From assembly GCA_013154335.1 (NCBI GenBank), contig JAADCQ010000016.1:30256-94255 (forward strand): 64,000 nucleotides of DNA. The letters are read 5' to 3'. Positions within the stretch are counted from its first letter, which is position 1, and each line of letters begins with the position of its first letter. The notes below the pieces were generated by a model. It was not told the DNA's origin, did no database searches, and worked only from the letters and a program-made list of their open reading frames with translations. Positions 8,057-16,807 of this stretch are shown piece after piece. The stretch is from Methanopyri archaeon. Lineage in GTDB: Archaea; JAADCQ01; Methanopyri; Methanopyrales; Methanopyraceae. A program made the position numbers and the translations under genes.

Positions 8057-9310
8057 CTAGATCGCGTTCAGGACGTCCCACAGGGCCTCGACGACAGTCA
8101 GGAACACCGTCATAGCGGTTCCGAACGCCAGGTCGGTGCCCGTCACCGGGATCCCGATCTTCTGCAGGAACCCGGCTATCGCGTCGAACACGGGGTTCAA
8201 CGGGTCCCCGGCCACGAGACCTGCTTTGACGTTCTCCGGTAGTACCAACGTCAGCAACGTTGCGATCACCGCCGGTGTCACGACGTCCACGTGGATGGAT
8301 GGTGTCCTGACCTGCACGTGGGGTTTCGGCACCACCGGTGGGGCCGGCGGTACCGTCGGTACCTCACCGGCGTGGCTCGCCGACGTGTTCCTCTTCGATT
8401 CTTCCTCGTTCTCCTCCGCGGACAGCAGGGGTTGGATGTTGACGCCGGCCGCCCAGAGTATGGCCTTCGCCAGGAGGGCGTGGGCACCCTCCCTATCCGT
8501 CAGCTCCGGGTGGGGTCCGAACAACACGAACCTGCCCCGTGGAACCCACTTGTCCCCTTCCCTCACGAAGTACTGACCCGCCACTATCGCCCAGCCGCTG
8601 CACACGTCCTCGTATTGACCTACGGGCCAGATCTTGATCATGACCTCCTTGCCCTCGATGTTGGTTATCTTGTACCAGTACCCGTCCTTAGCGTCGTACA
8701 CGTCACCGTTCTCGGGGCCGAAGCCGGGGCCGTTCCAGTACTTGTACCAGTACACTCTGTTCCAGGTGTACGGTGGTGTCAGCGGGTTGTGGGGTAGTAT
8801 CAGGACGTGACATATCCTGTCGGGGCCCTCCATGCCGTCTATCACGGTGACGCCGTCCACGAAGACGTCCTGAGAGCCCGGGTTTCCGGGGGCGTATTCC
8901 AGGTCGCCGGCGTGGAGGTAGGCACCGGCACAGATACCGACGTACCCGATGCCTAGATCGATCTGAGCGTGGTACAGGTCCTTTATCCAGTCGAAGTGCC
9001 AGTAGCGCTCGGGGTGCCAGCCGCCCGGCACGTAGAGCACGTTTATGTGCTCGCCCGTCAGCGGGTCCGTCCCCGTTTCCATGACCGCTCTCCACCTGTC
9101 CGGCAGCTCGGTGTAGTGCCATACTATGGTGTATTCCGGGGATTTGGCCCTGTAAGCGTCCCACCACTCGACTATCTTCTCGGTGTCGGCCACGCACGTG
9201 TCGTCGGCACCTCCCCCGGCCCACGTGAGCATCTGTACCTCGGCGACCGACGCGACCGGGGCCGTCGCCACCGCGATCATCACCAACGCGGTAAACCGAA
9301 GGGTTTCCAT
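8057..9310 (-). CDS. Secreted glutamine-amidotransferase-like protein (BPL_N type) with hydrophobic C-terminus
   Basis: 417 residues from ATG 9310 (GGGAGGGCGGAGTT upstream). The N-terminus is a signal peptide (METLRFTALVMIAVATAPVA). The core has a class I amidotransferase-like nucleophile elbow, GYVGICAGAYLHAG, and a late FGPHPELTDREG, as in the biotin-protein-ligase N-terminal/DJ-1-like superfamily. Next come a polar Pro-rich linker and two hydrophobic stretches near the C-terminus that resemble the tails of other secreted proteins here. Enzyme activity outside the membrane is inferred; the substrate is unknown. A TATA-like ATATAATGG lies about 40 bases upstream of the start. Confidence 0.6.
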   Translation of the reverse strand: METLRFTALVMIAVATAPVASVAEVQMLTWAGGGADDTCVADTEKIVEWWDAYRAKSPEYTIVWHYTELPDRWRAVMETGTDPLTGEHINVLYVPGGWHPERYWHFDWIKDLYHAQIDLGIGYVGICAGAYLHAGDLEYAPGNPGSQDVFVDGVTVIDGMEGPDRICHVLILPHNPLTPPYTWNRVYWYKYWNGPGFGPENGDVYDAKDGYWYKITNIEGKEVMIKIWPVGQYEDVCSGWAIVAGQYFVREGDKWVPRGRFVLFGPHPELTDREGAHALLAKAILWAAGVNIQPLLSAEENEEESKRNTSASHAGEVPTVPPAPPVVPKPHVQVRTPSIHVDVVTPAVIATLLTLVLPENVKAGLVAGDPLNPVFDAIAGFLQKIGIPVTGTDLAFGTAMTVFLTVVEALWDVLNAI

Positions 9311-9348
9311 AACTCCGCCCTCCCCGGTTCGGCGCGGGAGGGGACCCA

Positions 9349-9359
9349 TTATATCGCTT
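9349..9359 (-). promoter_or_regulatory. TATA-like box for the secreted amidotransferase-like gene
   Basis: Read on the minus strand, CGATATAATGG lies 39-49 bases before ATG 9310 and is the only AT-rich stretch in the gap. The rest of this gap (9311-9442) shows nothing else I can name. Confidence 0.45.
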
Positions 9360-9442
9360 GACCGCACCGGTTCGAAGCCTGGGATGAAGAAGGGACCTCC
9401 GGAGGGGTGACCTTGTGACCGGACCGGTGGGAGCTGACCCCC

Positions 9443-9802
9443 TCACTTGATCACTTTCAGTCTCTCGACGGCCTGCGGGTACAGTGAGACTTCGAAACCG
9501 TCCTCGTCACGTTTTATCACCAGGTTGCCCCTGTTGTCTATCCTCACCACTTCACCCTTGATCTTCCTCTTCCTGTACCCCGTGGGAGCCCTGTACTTGA
9601 CGACCACGGCGACCTCCTTCCCGATGATATCCTCGTCCCACTCCGGCACCGTCATCTCGAAGAAGTTGGGTCGCTTCAGACCGAACTCCTTGTACGTCGG
9701 TACACGCTTCAGCTCCTTGCCGCACTTGGGACATCTGAAGACTTCCGTCCCATCTTCCCTCAGTTCCACTTCCATCTCGACACCGCACTCGGGGCACATC
9801 AT
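9443..9802 (-). CDS. Zinc-ribbon protein of unknown function
   Basis: 119 residues. Two CPxCG knuckles near the N-terminus (CPECGVEME and CPKCGKELK, residues 3-28) form a classic zinc ribbon. The rest is a basic, beta-rich domain (VAVVVKYRAPTGYRKRKIKGEVVRIDNRGNLVIKR) that resembles small nucleic-acid-binding barrels. It lies 9 bp downstream of the riboflavin reductase gene on the same strand. I do not recognise a named family. Confidence 0.6.
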   Translation of the reverse strand: MMCPECGVEMEVELREDGTEVFRCPKCGKELKRVPTYKEFGLKRPNFFEMTVPEWDEDIIGKEVAVVVKYRAPTGYRKRKIKGEVVRIDNRGNLVIKRDEDGFEVSLYPQAVERLKVIK

Positions 9803-9811
9803 CTCCCTACA

Positions 9812-10534
9812 TCACCCCCGGGATCTGGCGCTCTCGTGTTCCTCGGCCAGGGAACCCGCGTCTCCCCCGACCTTGAACCTCAGTATCACGTCCCTCCCCA
9901 ACTTCTCCACCGACGTCAACTCCAGCGCGACCCCGTCCACCACCTCGGAAAAACCCTCCCCCTCCAACGCGGTGGGGGCCTCGGAACCCCCGACCATGAC
10001 GGGGGCTATCGCCATCCTGACCTCGTCCACGAGACCCTCCTTGAAGAACGACCAGGCCAGGGTGGGACCGCCCTCGAGGAGTAACCTCTCCACCCCGTAC
10101 TCGCGGGCAAGGTGACGCAGCGCTGCGGCCACGTCGACCCTCTCCTCCCCGACCCTATGAACGTCCACCCCCGCCTCCTCTAGTTCCCTCACCCTGTCCT
10201 CCGGGGCGACGTCCGAGCAGTAGATCACGGTGGGGATGGATCCGGCCGTTTTCACCAGCCTGGAGTCCGCGGGGGTCCTACATCTGGAGTCGAACACGAC
10301 CCTGATCGGATCCTCACCGTCCACGAGGCGGACGTTGAGCATCGGATCGTCCGCCAGCACGGTGTTGACTCCCACCGCCACCGCGTCGAACTCCGCCCTG
10401 AGCCTGTGGACCTCGACCAGATCCTCCCTACCGGAGACCCTGGAATCGCCGTCGACGGTGGCTACCTTGCCGTCGGCCGTGACGGCTACGTTGTAGAGGA
10501 CGAAGGGCCTCTCACGATGAACCCTTCCACCCAT
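9812..10534 (-). CDS. Archaeal riboflavin biosynthesis reductase (RibD C-terminal type)
   Basis: 240 residues that match the reductase half of RibD: FVLYNVAVTADGKVA at the start, DAVAVGVNTVLADDPMLNVR in the middle and LLLEGGPTLAWSFFKEGLVDEV later (NADPH-binding region). In archaea this stand-alone protein reduces 2,5-diamino-6-ribosylamino-pyrimidinone 5'-phosphate in riboflavin and F420 precursor synthesis. There is no deaminase domain, as expected for archaea. The start overlaps the 3' end of the carbamoyltransferase by 49 bp; no later ATG, GTG or TTG fits the conserved N-terminus. Confidence 0.85.
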   Translation of the reverse strand: MGGRVHRERPFVLYNVAVTADGKVATVDGDSRVSGREDLVEVHRLRAEFDAVAVGVNTVLADDPMLNVRLVDGEDPIRVVFDSRCRTPADSRLVKTAGSIPTVIYCSDVAPEDRVRELEEAGVDVHRVGEERVDVAAALRHLAREYGVERLLLEGGPTLAWSFFKEGLVDEVRMAIAPVMVGGSEAPTALEGEGFSEVVDGVALELTSVEKLGRDVILRFKVGGDAGSLAEEHESARSRG

Positions 10535-12045
10535 AGTACGTCGGCGACCCCCTTACGGAACGATCTCAACGCGTCCTCCGGGGACATCACTATCGGCTCA
10601 CCGTGCACGTTGAAGCTCGTGTTGAGAACGGCCCCGAGTCCCGTTTCGTCGCGGAAACGTTCGACGATCCGACGGTAGAACGGGTCCTCGTCCACGAGGG
10701 TCTGGGGTCTCGTCGTACCGTCCACGTGGACCACCGCGGGCGCCTCCTCCTCGAAGTGCTCCGTGGCGCGGAACGCCATGGTCATGAACCTAGACTCGCA
10801 GGCGTTCTCCGCGTACCTCGGGAAGTCTTCCATCAGCACGGTGGGGGCGAAGGGCTGGAAGGGGTCTCTTCCGAGCATTTCGTTGAGCCTATCGACGATC
10901 CCTTCGTCCCTAGGGTCGGCCAGTATGCTCCTGTGACCCAGGGCCCTAGGCCCGTACTCCATGGCGCCCTTGAACACGGCCACCACGTTGCCTTCAAGCA
11001 GCTCCTCGACCACGGTCTCGGGGTCGTCCCCGACGTGCTCGTACTCGACGCCCTCGTCGTCCAGGATCCTCTCGACCTCGTCTTCGTCGTACGAGGGACC
11101 CAGGTACACGTGTTCCATCCTGGGAGGCGATGGTGTTCTTCCCTCGGCGAGTTCGTGGAGGGCCCATACGCGTAGGGCCGCTCCCAACGCGAGTCCGCCG
11201 TCGCCCATGTTTGGGTGGACGAAGAGGTCGATGTTCAGCCTCTCCCTGAGCTTCATGTTGGCCACCACGTTCGCCGCCACCCCGCCGGCGTAGGCCACGT
11301 TCTTCTCGTTCCAGGCCTCGATGTGGTGGGCGAAGAGGTCGAGGAGGCACCTTTCGAGGTGTCTTTGGGCCGTGGCGGCTAGGTCTTCCCTGGGGAGCTC
11401 GGCCAGCGGGGAGGATCTCAGGAACCTGACGGCCTCGCCGGAGATGAGGCCGCTCTCGTTCACAACCGTGCCCTTTTCGACCCTGATGTACTCGTTCTCG
11501 AGCCACTCCATCGCGTCGTCGTCCGGGCGGCCGTACGCGGCCAGGCACATGGTCTTTCCCTCGTCCTTCATGGGTTGGTAACCCAGCATCTGCGTGACGT
11601 TGGCGTAAAAGTCGCCCAGGGAGTCCCTGTAAGATACCGTCGCGACGCGTCGCATGTCGCCTTTTTCACACACCCATACCGTCGCCGATAGACCGTCGCC
11701 GGCGGCGTCGACGGTTATCGTGAGGCATCGATCGAACCCGGAGGTGTAATAGGCGGAAGCGGCGTGGGCCTCGTGGTGTTCGACGTGGATCAGGGGGGCC
11801 TCGAGCCTATCGGCGAGCTCCCTGAGCGCGTCGGCGAGTTTCTTCCTCCTGTAGAGGCCCGCGACGGCTATCGCGTCGATGTCCTCCCCGTGTTCCCGGA
11901 GCACCCACCGGAGGGAGCGTTCCGGCACGCCCCGGTGAAGCTTTTTCCTCGAAAACCTTTCCTCGTTGGCGGCGGCGACGACGTCGCCGTCGTCCACCAG
12001 GGCGACCCCGGCGTCGTGCCCGTGGTGGACGCCGAGGATCCTCAT
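10486..12045 (-). CDS. NodU/CmcH-family carbamoyltransferase
   Basis: 519 residues from ATG 12045 (MRILGVHHGHDAGVALV). Family features include the N-terminal HHGHDAG, HVEHHEAHAASAYYTSGF, AYAGGVAANVVANMKL, and the C-terminal EYGPRALGHRSILADPRD and FNVHGEPIV blocks. Members move a carbamoyl group from carbamoyl phosphate to a hydroxyl or similar acceptor through a carbamoyl-adenylate. The acceptor here is unknown; archaeal members are often near cell-surface or cofactor genes. The start of the divergent PRC-barrel gene is only 18 bp away. Confidence 0.82.
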   Translation of the reverse strand: MRILGVHHGHDAGVALVDDGDVVAAANEERFSRKKLHRGVPERSLRWVLREHGEDIDAIAVAGLYRRKKLADALRELADRLEAPLIHVEHHEAHAASAYYTSGFDRCLTITVDAAGDGLSATVWVCEKGDMRRVATVSYRDSLGDFYANVTQMLGYQPMKDEGKTMCLAAYGRPDDDAMEWLENEYIRVEKGTVVNESGLISGEAVRFLRSSPLAELPREDLAATAQRHLERCLLDLFAHHIEAWNEKNVAYAGGVAANVVANMKLRERLNIDLFVHPNMGDGGLALGAALRVWALHELAEGRTPSPPRMEHVYLGPSYDEDEVERILDDEGVEYEHVGDDPETVVEELLEGNVVAVFKGAMEYGPRALGHRSILADPRDEGIVDRLNEMLGRDPFQPFAPTVLMEDFPRYAENACESRFMTMAFRATEHFEEEAPAVVHVDGTTRPQTLVDEDPFYRRIVERFRDETGLGAVLNTSFNVHGEPIVMSPEDALRSFRKGVADVLWVEGFIVRGPSSSTT

Positions 12046-12063
12046 CTGGGGGACCCCCGCTCC

Positions 12064-12390
12064 ATGGCGGACAAACAGAAGTTCATCCCGTTCAGGAAGC
12101 TCCTGGGTATGGACGTTTACACGGAGGAAGGAGAGTGGATAGGCAACGTTGAAGACGTCACGTTCAACCAATCCGACGGCTCTCTGAGCAAGTACATCAT
12201 CGTGAGGACGGAGAAGAAGTCCGGGGGCTTCATCCCCGTCCTGTCCGGGGCCGAGGGCGAGGAGATGCTCACCGTGAACGCCGAGGATGTGAAGGCGATA
12301 GGGGACATAGTGATAGTGCGTAGCAGACCGAGAGCCGAGAGGGAGGAAAGGGAGGAGAGCGAGGAGGAAGAGGTCATCCCGGGAGCCTGA
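12064..12390 (+). CDS. PRC-barrel domain protein
   Basis: 108 residues from ATG 12064. The N-terminal 75 residues form a PRC-barrel (IPFRKLLGMDVYTEEGEWIGNVEDV, then SLSKYIIVR and AEDVKAIGDIVIV), a small beta-barrel seen in archaeal proteins that bind RNA or partner proteins. The C-terminus is a charged Glu/Arg tail. It faces the carbamoyltransferase divergently with almost no room for a promoter and is followed 5 bp later by the methyltransferase gene. Confidence 0.75.
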   Translation: MADKQKFIPFRKLLGMDVYTEEGEWIGNVEDVTFNQSDGSLSKYIIVRTEKKSGGFIPVLSGAEGEEMLTVNAEDVKAIGDIVIVRSRPRAEREEREESEEEEVIPGA

Positions 12391-12395
12391 GCCCC

Positions 12396-13037
12396 TTGCT
12401 CTTCCTCATCGAACACATGGACGAGTGGTCCCCTTGGATCGATATCGAATACGCGGAGTCCTACCGCGTCTGCCGCCGGGAAGGCATCGACGTCGTCGTC
12501 ACCAACGCGAGCCCGGAGGTTATGATCAAGGGTAGGTACCCGCGGATACCGACGTCCGTCGAGGACGTGCCTCTGGATCCGGAGAGGGTCGCCGTCCTGG
12601 TTCCCGAGGCGGAGGATCCGCTGACCCCCGAGGATTCCGAGAGGCTGGACGCGGTCGTCGTAGGCGGGATCCTCGGGGATCACCCGCGGAGGAAGAGGAC
12701 ACTCCGTCTGCTGGTGCCGAAGCTGAAAGGGTTCGAGACGAGGACACTAGGTCCCTACCACTTCAGTATCGACGGTGCGGTCAAGGTGGCCCTCAGGGTC
12801 CTCGTGGAGGGTATCGACCTCGAGGAGGTGGAGGTCGTCGAGAAACCGGAGTTGGAAGTGGAGCCTGGACACACCGTCACGTTGAACTGTGACTACCCGG
12901 CGGTGGACGGGGATCCGTGGATCCCCGAAGAACTCGTCGATTACCTCAGGGAGGGTATAGTGGAGTATGAGGAGGCTGAGTTTAGCGCTCGTAGGGCTGG
13001 GAGGGATAGGAGGGACGGTCCTGAGGGAACTGCGTGA
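12396..13037 (+). CDS. SPOUT methyltransferase of the DUF431/Sfm1 type
   Basis: 213 residues from TTG 12396. It begins LFLIEHMDEWSPWIDIEYAES and contains VVGGILGDHPRRKRT, both closely resembling the family of yeast Sfm1, a SAM-dependent SPOUT enzyme that methylates an arginine of ribosomal protein S3. The archaeal target is not established. The last 24 residues (rich in Arg, Gly and Asp) overlap the next gene by 71 bp and look unlike the domain; they may be an unconserved tail or a sign of a small frameshift. Confidence 0.75.
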   Translation: MLFLIEHMDEWSPWIDIEYAESYRVCRREGIDVVVTNASPEVMIKGRYPRIPTSVEDVPLDPERVAVLVPEAEDPLTPEDSERLDAVVVGGILGDHPRRKRTLRLLVPKLKGFETRTLGPYHFSIDGAVKVALRVLVEGIDLEEVEVVEKPELEVEPGHTVTLNCDYPAVDGDPWIPEELVDYLREGIVEYEEAEFSARRAGRDRRDGPEGTA

Positions 13038-13752
13038 GGGGAGGCTCAGGGAGTTCTACAGGTTGGAGGTGGCTTGTGACAGACACGAGGAGAAGCTCGC
13101 CGAAGCGGAGAGGGACTTCGGGTGTAAGACCACGGACGACGTGAAGGACGTGATCGACCACGGCGCCGACGTCATCCTGGAGGCGGCCTCCATAGAGGCG
13201 GCGGCGGAACTGTTACCGGAGGCCTTGGAGACGTCTTCGGTCGTCGTGATGAGCACCGGCGTGTTCGCGATCACTCCGGGTTTGCTGGAGGAGTGCGTGG
13301 ACGTGGCGGGGGACAACGGGACCATGCTGGTGCTCCCGTCGGGGGCTATAGGGGGCATCGACATAATCGTCGCGCTCAGGGATGATGTCGAGGAGGCCGT
13401 GCTCACGACGAGGAAACCGCCCGAATCGCTCGGTGTAGAGGTCGACGGGGAGGAGGTGTTGTTCGAGGGATCCGTGGACAGGGCCGTCGAGAGGTTCCCG
13501 AGGAACGTCAACGTGGCCGCGACCTTGGCAACGGCGCTGGGGGATCCCGATCTACTGACGGTCAGGGTGGTTGCCGACCCGAAGGCGGAGTGTATAACGC
13601 ACGAGATAGAGTTGAAAACAGACGTCGGAGAGTACAGGATCGAGGTGAAGAACGAACCCTTACCCGATGTCCCTAGGACCAGCGCCTTGGCCGCCATGTC
13701 GGCGGTGGCGACGCTTGAAAAACTCGCGTCGCCGCTCAGGGTCGGAACGTGA
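12967..13752 (+). CDS. nadX: L-aspartate dehydrogenase
   Basis: 261 residues. The N-terminal Rossmann fold is LALVGLGGIGGTVLREL; further on are STGVFAI and VLPSGAIGGID, followed by TTRKPP and FPRNVNVAATLATALGDPD, all typical of the family. The enzyme oxidises aspartate to iminoaspartate for quinolinate and NAD synthesis and replaces NadB. nadC, which uses the product of the next step, is in this window at 28,891. Confidence 0.9.
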   Translation: MRRLSLALVGLGGIGGTVLRELREGRLREFYRLEVACDRHEEKLAEAERDFGCKTTDDVKDVIDHGADVILEAASIEAAAELLPEALETSSVVVMSTGVFAITPGLLEECVDVAGDNGTMLVLPSGAIGGIDIIVALRDDVEEAVLTTRKPPESLGVEVDGEEVLFEGSVDRAVERFPRNVNVAATLATALGDPDLLTVRVVADPKAECITHEIELKTDVGEYRIEVKNEPLPDVPRTSALAAMSAVATLEKLASPLRVGT

Positions 13753-14548
13753 CTTCAGGGACCGCGAGATCTTCTCGGAGTTGAGGGTCCCGCCCAACCT
13801 ACACCTCGTCCTGAGGGTGGACGGTAGGGCTTTCACGTCCCTGACGGACAGGTTGGGGTTCGAGAAGCCGTACGATCGCAGGTTCGCCGACGCTATGGCC
13901 AGCACGGCCGCCAGACTCGTGAAGGACGCCGGGCTCGGGGCCGTGATGGCTTACACGTTCTCCGACGAGATAAACCTGCTGATACCGAGGGACAGGGTGC
14001 CTTTCGCGGGTAGGGTGGAGAAACTCGTCTCGGTGTCCGCTTCCTGCGCCTCGGCCTATCTGGTGAAGGAGCTGAGGGAACGGGGGGTCGATACCGGGGA
14101 GGAGACGATCTCGTTCGACTCCCGGTGCATACCCCTGAGAACGGACGAGGTGCCCGGTTACATGGCGTGGAGACAGGCCGAGGCCTGGAGGAATCACGTC
14201 AACTCGTACGGGTACTGGGCTCTCAGGAAGAAGGGGCTCGGTCCAAGGGAGGCGGCGGAGAGGCTCAAGGGGATGAAAGCGCACGACGTGCACGAGCTCC
14301 TGTACTCCGAGTTCGGTATAAACCTCGGGAGAACACCGGTGTGGCAGCGACGGGGGATGGTCGCGTACAAGGTGGTCGTTCCCGTCCGAGGCGTTCTCAG
14401 GAGGAGGGTTACCGTCGACAGACATCCCCCGTTTTTCGACGATCCCGAGGGTGAGCGGCTGGTCCTGTCCTTGGTCGAGAAAGGATACGTCGACATCGAC
14501 GGTTGGGAAGGGGTGATGAAACGTGATCAACGTGCTGGTGCTGGGTGA
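13715..14548 (+). CDS. thg1: tRNA-His guanylyltransferase (Thg1)
   Basis: 277 residues from TTG 13715, overlapping nadX by 38 bp; a later TTG at 13781 would cut into the conserved REIFSELR start. Family landmarks are LVLRVDGRAFTSLT (metal-binding Asp), AYTFSDEINLL (catalytic acidic pair), RCIPLRTDEVPGYMAWRQAEAWRNHVNSYGYWAL and a GINLGRTPVWQRRGMVAYK block. Thg1 adds G-1 to the 5' end of tRNA-His by 3'-5' polymerisation; archaeal members can also repair tRNA 5' ends. The 3' end overlaps the next gene by 26 bp. Confidence 0.85.
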   Translation: MKNSRRRSGSERDFRDREIFSELRVPPNLHLVLRVDGRAFTSLTDRLGFEKPYDRRFADAMASTAARLVKDAGLGAVMAYTFSDEINLLIPRDRVPFAGRVEKLVSVSASCASAYLVKELRERGVDTGEETISFDSRCIPLRTDEVPGYMAWRQAEAWRNHVNSYGYWALRKKGLGPREAAERLKGMKAHDVHELLYSEFGINLGRTPVWQRRGMVAYKVVVPVRGVLRRRVTVDRHPPFFDDPEGERLVLSLVEKGYVDIDGWEGVMKRDQRAGAG

Positions 14549-15074
14549 CTCGCACATCCCCGAAAGGGCTCAGAGCGTACCGGCACCGCTGCAGGAGAAG
14601 ATAGAGGAGTTGACACCCGTCGACGTGGTGATATCACCGGGGGATTATACCGCGGATGACGTCGTCGAGTGGATATCCTCGCTGGGTGAAAAGGCCCTGA
14701 TGGTCGTTGGGAACTGCGACTGGGGGTTACCCCTTCCCCCAAGGGTGACCGACTATCTCGAGAACCTCAAAGTCGTCGTCGACCACGGAACCGACGTGCA
14801 CCCCAGAGGAGACCCCGACGGTCTCGCTAGGATAGCGGAGGAGGAAGGTGCCGACGTGATATTCACCGGGCACACCCACAGGCCCGAGTTCAGGGTCCAT
14901 CGGGGAGTCCTGATAGTGAACCCGGGCAGCCTCACGGGGGTCAGGTCCGGAGGGGGGCCGTCACCCGGTCCCTCGTTCATGTACGGCACCATCGACGACA
15001 GGGAGGTATGGATGAAGCTTTACATGCTGAGGGACGGGGAGATGATCACCGAGACGTACGAGGTGGAGCTCTGA
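14523..15074 (+). CDS. Metallophosphoesterase of the YfcE/MJ0936 type
   Basis: 183 residues from GTG 14523. The two-metal phosphodiesterase motifs appear in order: GDSHIPE, SPGDYTADD, VGNCDWG, FTGHTHRPEF and NPGSLTGVR. The fold and short length match archaeal cyclic-nucleotide-type phosphodiesterases; the physiological substrate is unknown. The gene is embedded in the tight + strand run and is followed three bases later by the next start. Confidence 0.85.
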   Translation: MINVLVLGDSHIPERAQSVPAPLQEKIEELTPVDVVISPGDYTADDVVEWISSLGEKALMVVGNCDWGLPLPPRVTDYLENLKVVVDHGTDVHPRGDPDGLARIAEEEGADVIFTGHTHRPEFRVHRGVLIVNPGSLTGVRSGGGPSPGPSFMYGTIDDREVWMKLYMLRDGEMITETYEVEL

Positions 15075-15076
15075 AA

Positions 15077-15700
15077 TTGCTGTTCCGAGTCGGCGATGAC
15101 GAGGAGTGCGAGGGGGAGAATCTTCGGGCCGCTCTCTCACGTTACGGCCCTTACGTCGAAGCTTCTCGTCCCGTCCACGTCGAAGTCCAGGGTAGGGAAC
15201 CGCCCGCGTTCCTAGACGTTCTCACGGACGTCATGGGGTGGGAGATAGAGGAGGGGGCTGAGGTCGAACTCGAACTATCGTCAGACCCTAGAGATAACCG
15301 ACCTCACGTCCTTCACATCAGGCCGTCGGAGGACCCGCTGATCGCGGCGATGAAAGCCCACGGCAAGGTGTTCGGGGAACCGGTGGCCCCGGTCGTCGCG
15401 TACGAAGGGATCAAGGCGGTTGCGCACGTGGCCGTTCACGGTAGGTTCCTGGCCTACACCGTGACCTCGGTCTGGGAGACCTTGGGTCACGTTCTGACGG
15501 GCGTGAGCGAAGCGGGGATCGGGACGGCAGACGTTCTGAAGGAGGTGAGGGAGACCTTCGGAGAACTCACGGTGATGAGGGCGGCTCCCGGTCCGGTGTC
15601 TTGGGTTCCGGGGGCGCCAGAAGCGTCTCCCGGAGGATGCGCCGTGCTCGCGGCCAGGCGGTCAAAGAACGCTTTCGGGGACACGTTGTGGTCCCTCTAG
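15077..15700 (+). CDS. Unrecognised protein
   Basis: 207 residues from TTG 15077, with GGTGGAG just upstream inside the previous gene. It is acidic at the N-terminus, with a Val/Ala-rich C-terminal half (APVVAYEGIKAVAHVAVHGRFLAYTVTSVWETLGHV) and a Pro/Gly-rich end. No membrane segment is long enough to be certain, and I see no known motif. Its position suggests co-transcription with thg1 and the phosphoesterase. The 3' end overlaps the convergent radical SAM gene by 39 bp. Confidence 0.5.
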   Translation: MLFRVGDDEECEGENLRAALSRYGPYVEASRPVHVEVQGREPPAFLDVLTDVMGWEIEEGAEVELELSSDPRDNRPHVLHIRPSEDPLIAAMKAHGKVFGEPVAPVVAYEGIKAVAHVAVHGRFLAYTVTSVWETLGHVLTGVSEAGIGTADVLKEVRETFGELTVMRAAPGPVSWVPGAPEASPGGCAVLAARRSKNAFGDTLWSL

Positions 15701-16807
15701 GGCTTCCTCGACCCTCATCGGCACCTCGGACAGGCGTGATGCCGTGGTCACCTCGCAGTCGCACACCACGGCCAGCTCCAAGGGCGAGACTCCATCGATG
15801 AACGTGCCAGTCTCAACCGATATCTCGGGTAGAACTAGGACGTCCAACCTCCTGCCCCTCACCTCGTTCAGGACGTCCCTTCCCGTCAGGAGACCCGCGC
15901 AGGATATGTTGCCGCCGAAGTACCTGTTCTCGACGACGATAGCCTCGACACGACCCCTCTCGCACGACGCGTTCACGGCGTCGGCCAACGCCTCGATCAC
16001 GGGTCCGAAGGCTTCACCCGTCACCAATCCTACCTCGACGTCGTGTTCCTCGATCACGAGGGCCAACTCGGAGGTTATTTCGTCCAGATTCTCCTCATCC
16101 GCGACCTCCATCGGATCACGGAGGCTGTCGCACGGGACGACGCTCATGTCCAGCTCCTCGTCGGCCCTACGGACGGTCGCTCGTAGGGTCTCCAGTTCCC
16201 TCCCCGTCGGTGGTCTGATGCCGAAGGGGTTGTAATCCGTGACCCCGACCGGGATGACCACGCACTTCCTGAACCCCATGTCATCGAGGTCCGATAAGGT
16301 GTTCATCACGTGACCGTCGTTGTAACCGGGCACCACGACGAGGTTCGCCACGGGGTCGGCCACGTCCGGAACCCTGGACACGGCCTCCAAGGCCTTCTCG
16401 GCCGCTCGGATGTCTTCGTTGGTGAGGGAGGCCCTGACCTTCGGATCGGTGGACATCACGTGCACGTCTATCTGATCCACGTACCGGGCCATGGTTTCGA
16501 CGGTTTTTTCGTCGGAGAACTTGAGAGAGGTGATGACCTTCAGGGGCAAGGGTTCACGCGTCGAGACTATCTCCCTCGCCCTCCGAAGGACCTCCTCCAA
16601 CCTCGGATGGTTGACGAGATCGTTGGGATACAGGGACAACGGGTGGATGGCCTTGAGGGTGTCCTCGGCGTCCGGCGGTAGTTGAGCGGCGTAGCAGTGT
16701 TTACACACCGGCCTGCAGGGAGGGGTCGGGTCGTCGGGCGGACCGTGGGCTTCCACGAGCCATGTTTCCTCCCCATCGTAATCGAGGTGTCTTCCCACCC
16801 AGTCCAC
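15662..16807 (-). CDS. Radical SAM protein with DUF512-like C-terminus
   Basis: 381 residues from GTG 16807, which follows directly on the TAG of the upstream gene. Residues 31-40 hold the radical SAM cluster motif CRPVCKHCYA (C-x3-C-x2-C). The middle is a SAM-barrel pattern (NLVVVPGYNDG; KCVVIPVGVTDYNPFG). The C-terminus has ENRYFGGNISCAGLLTGRDVL, characteristic of DUF512 proteins, and the FGG...AGLLT signature recurs in the second such protein at 49,582. The methyl-coenzyme M reductase arginine methylase Mmp10 is one relative to compare. The target is probably linked to its unknown partner gene upstream. Confidence 0.72.
   Translation of the reverse strand: MDWVGRHLDYDGEETWLVEAHGPPDDPTPPCRPVCKHCYAAQLPPDAEDTLKAIHPLSLYPNDLVNHPRLEEVLRRAREIVSTREPLPLKVITSLKFSDEKTVETMARYVDQIDVHVMSTDPKVRASLTNEDIRAAEKALEAVSRVPDVADPVANLVVVPGYNDGHVMNTLSDLDDMGFRKCVVIPVGVTDYNPFGIRPPTGRELETLRATVRRADEELDMSVVPCDSLRDPMEVADEENLDEITSELALVIEEHDVEVGLVTGEAFGPVIEALADAVNASCERGRVEAIVVENRYFGGNISCAGLLTGRDVLNEVRGRRLDVLVLPEISVETGTFIDGVSPLELAVVCDCEVTTASRLSEVPMRVEEALEGPQRVPESVL

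Noticed and set aside
9360..9442. tRNA-like T-loop (GGTTCGAAGCC)
   Set aside because: No acceptor, D or anticodon arm can be built around it.
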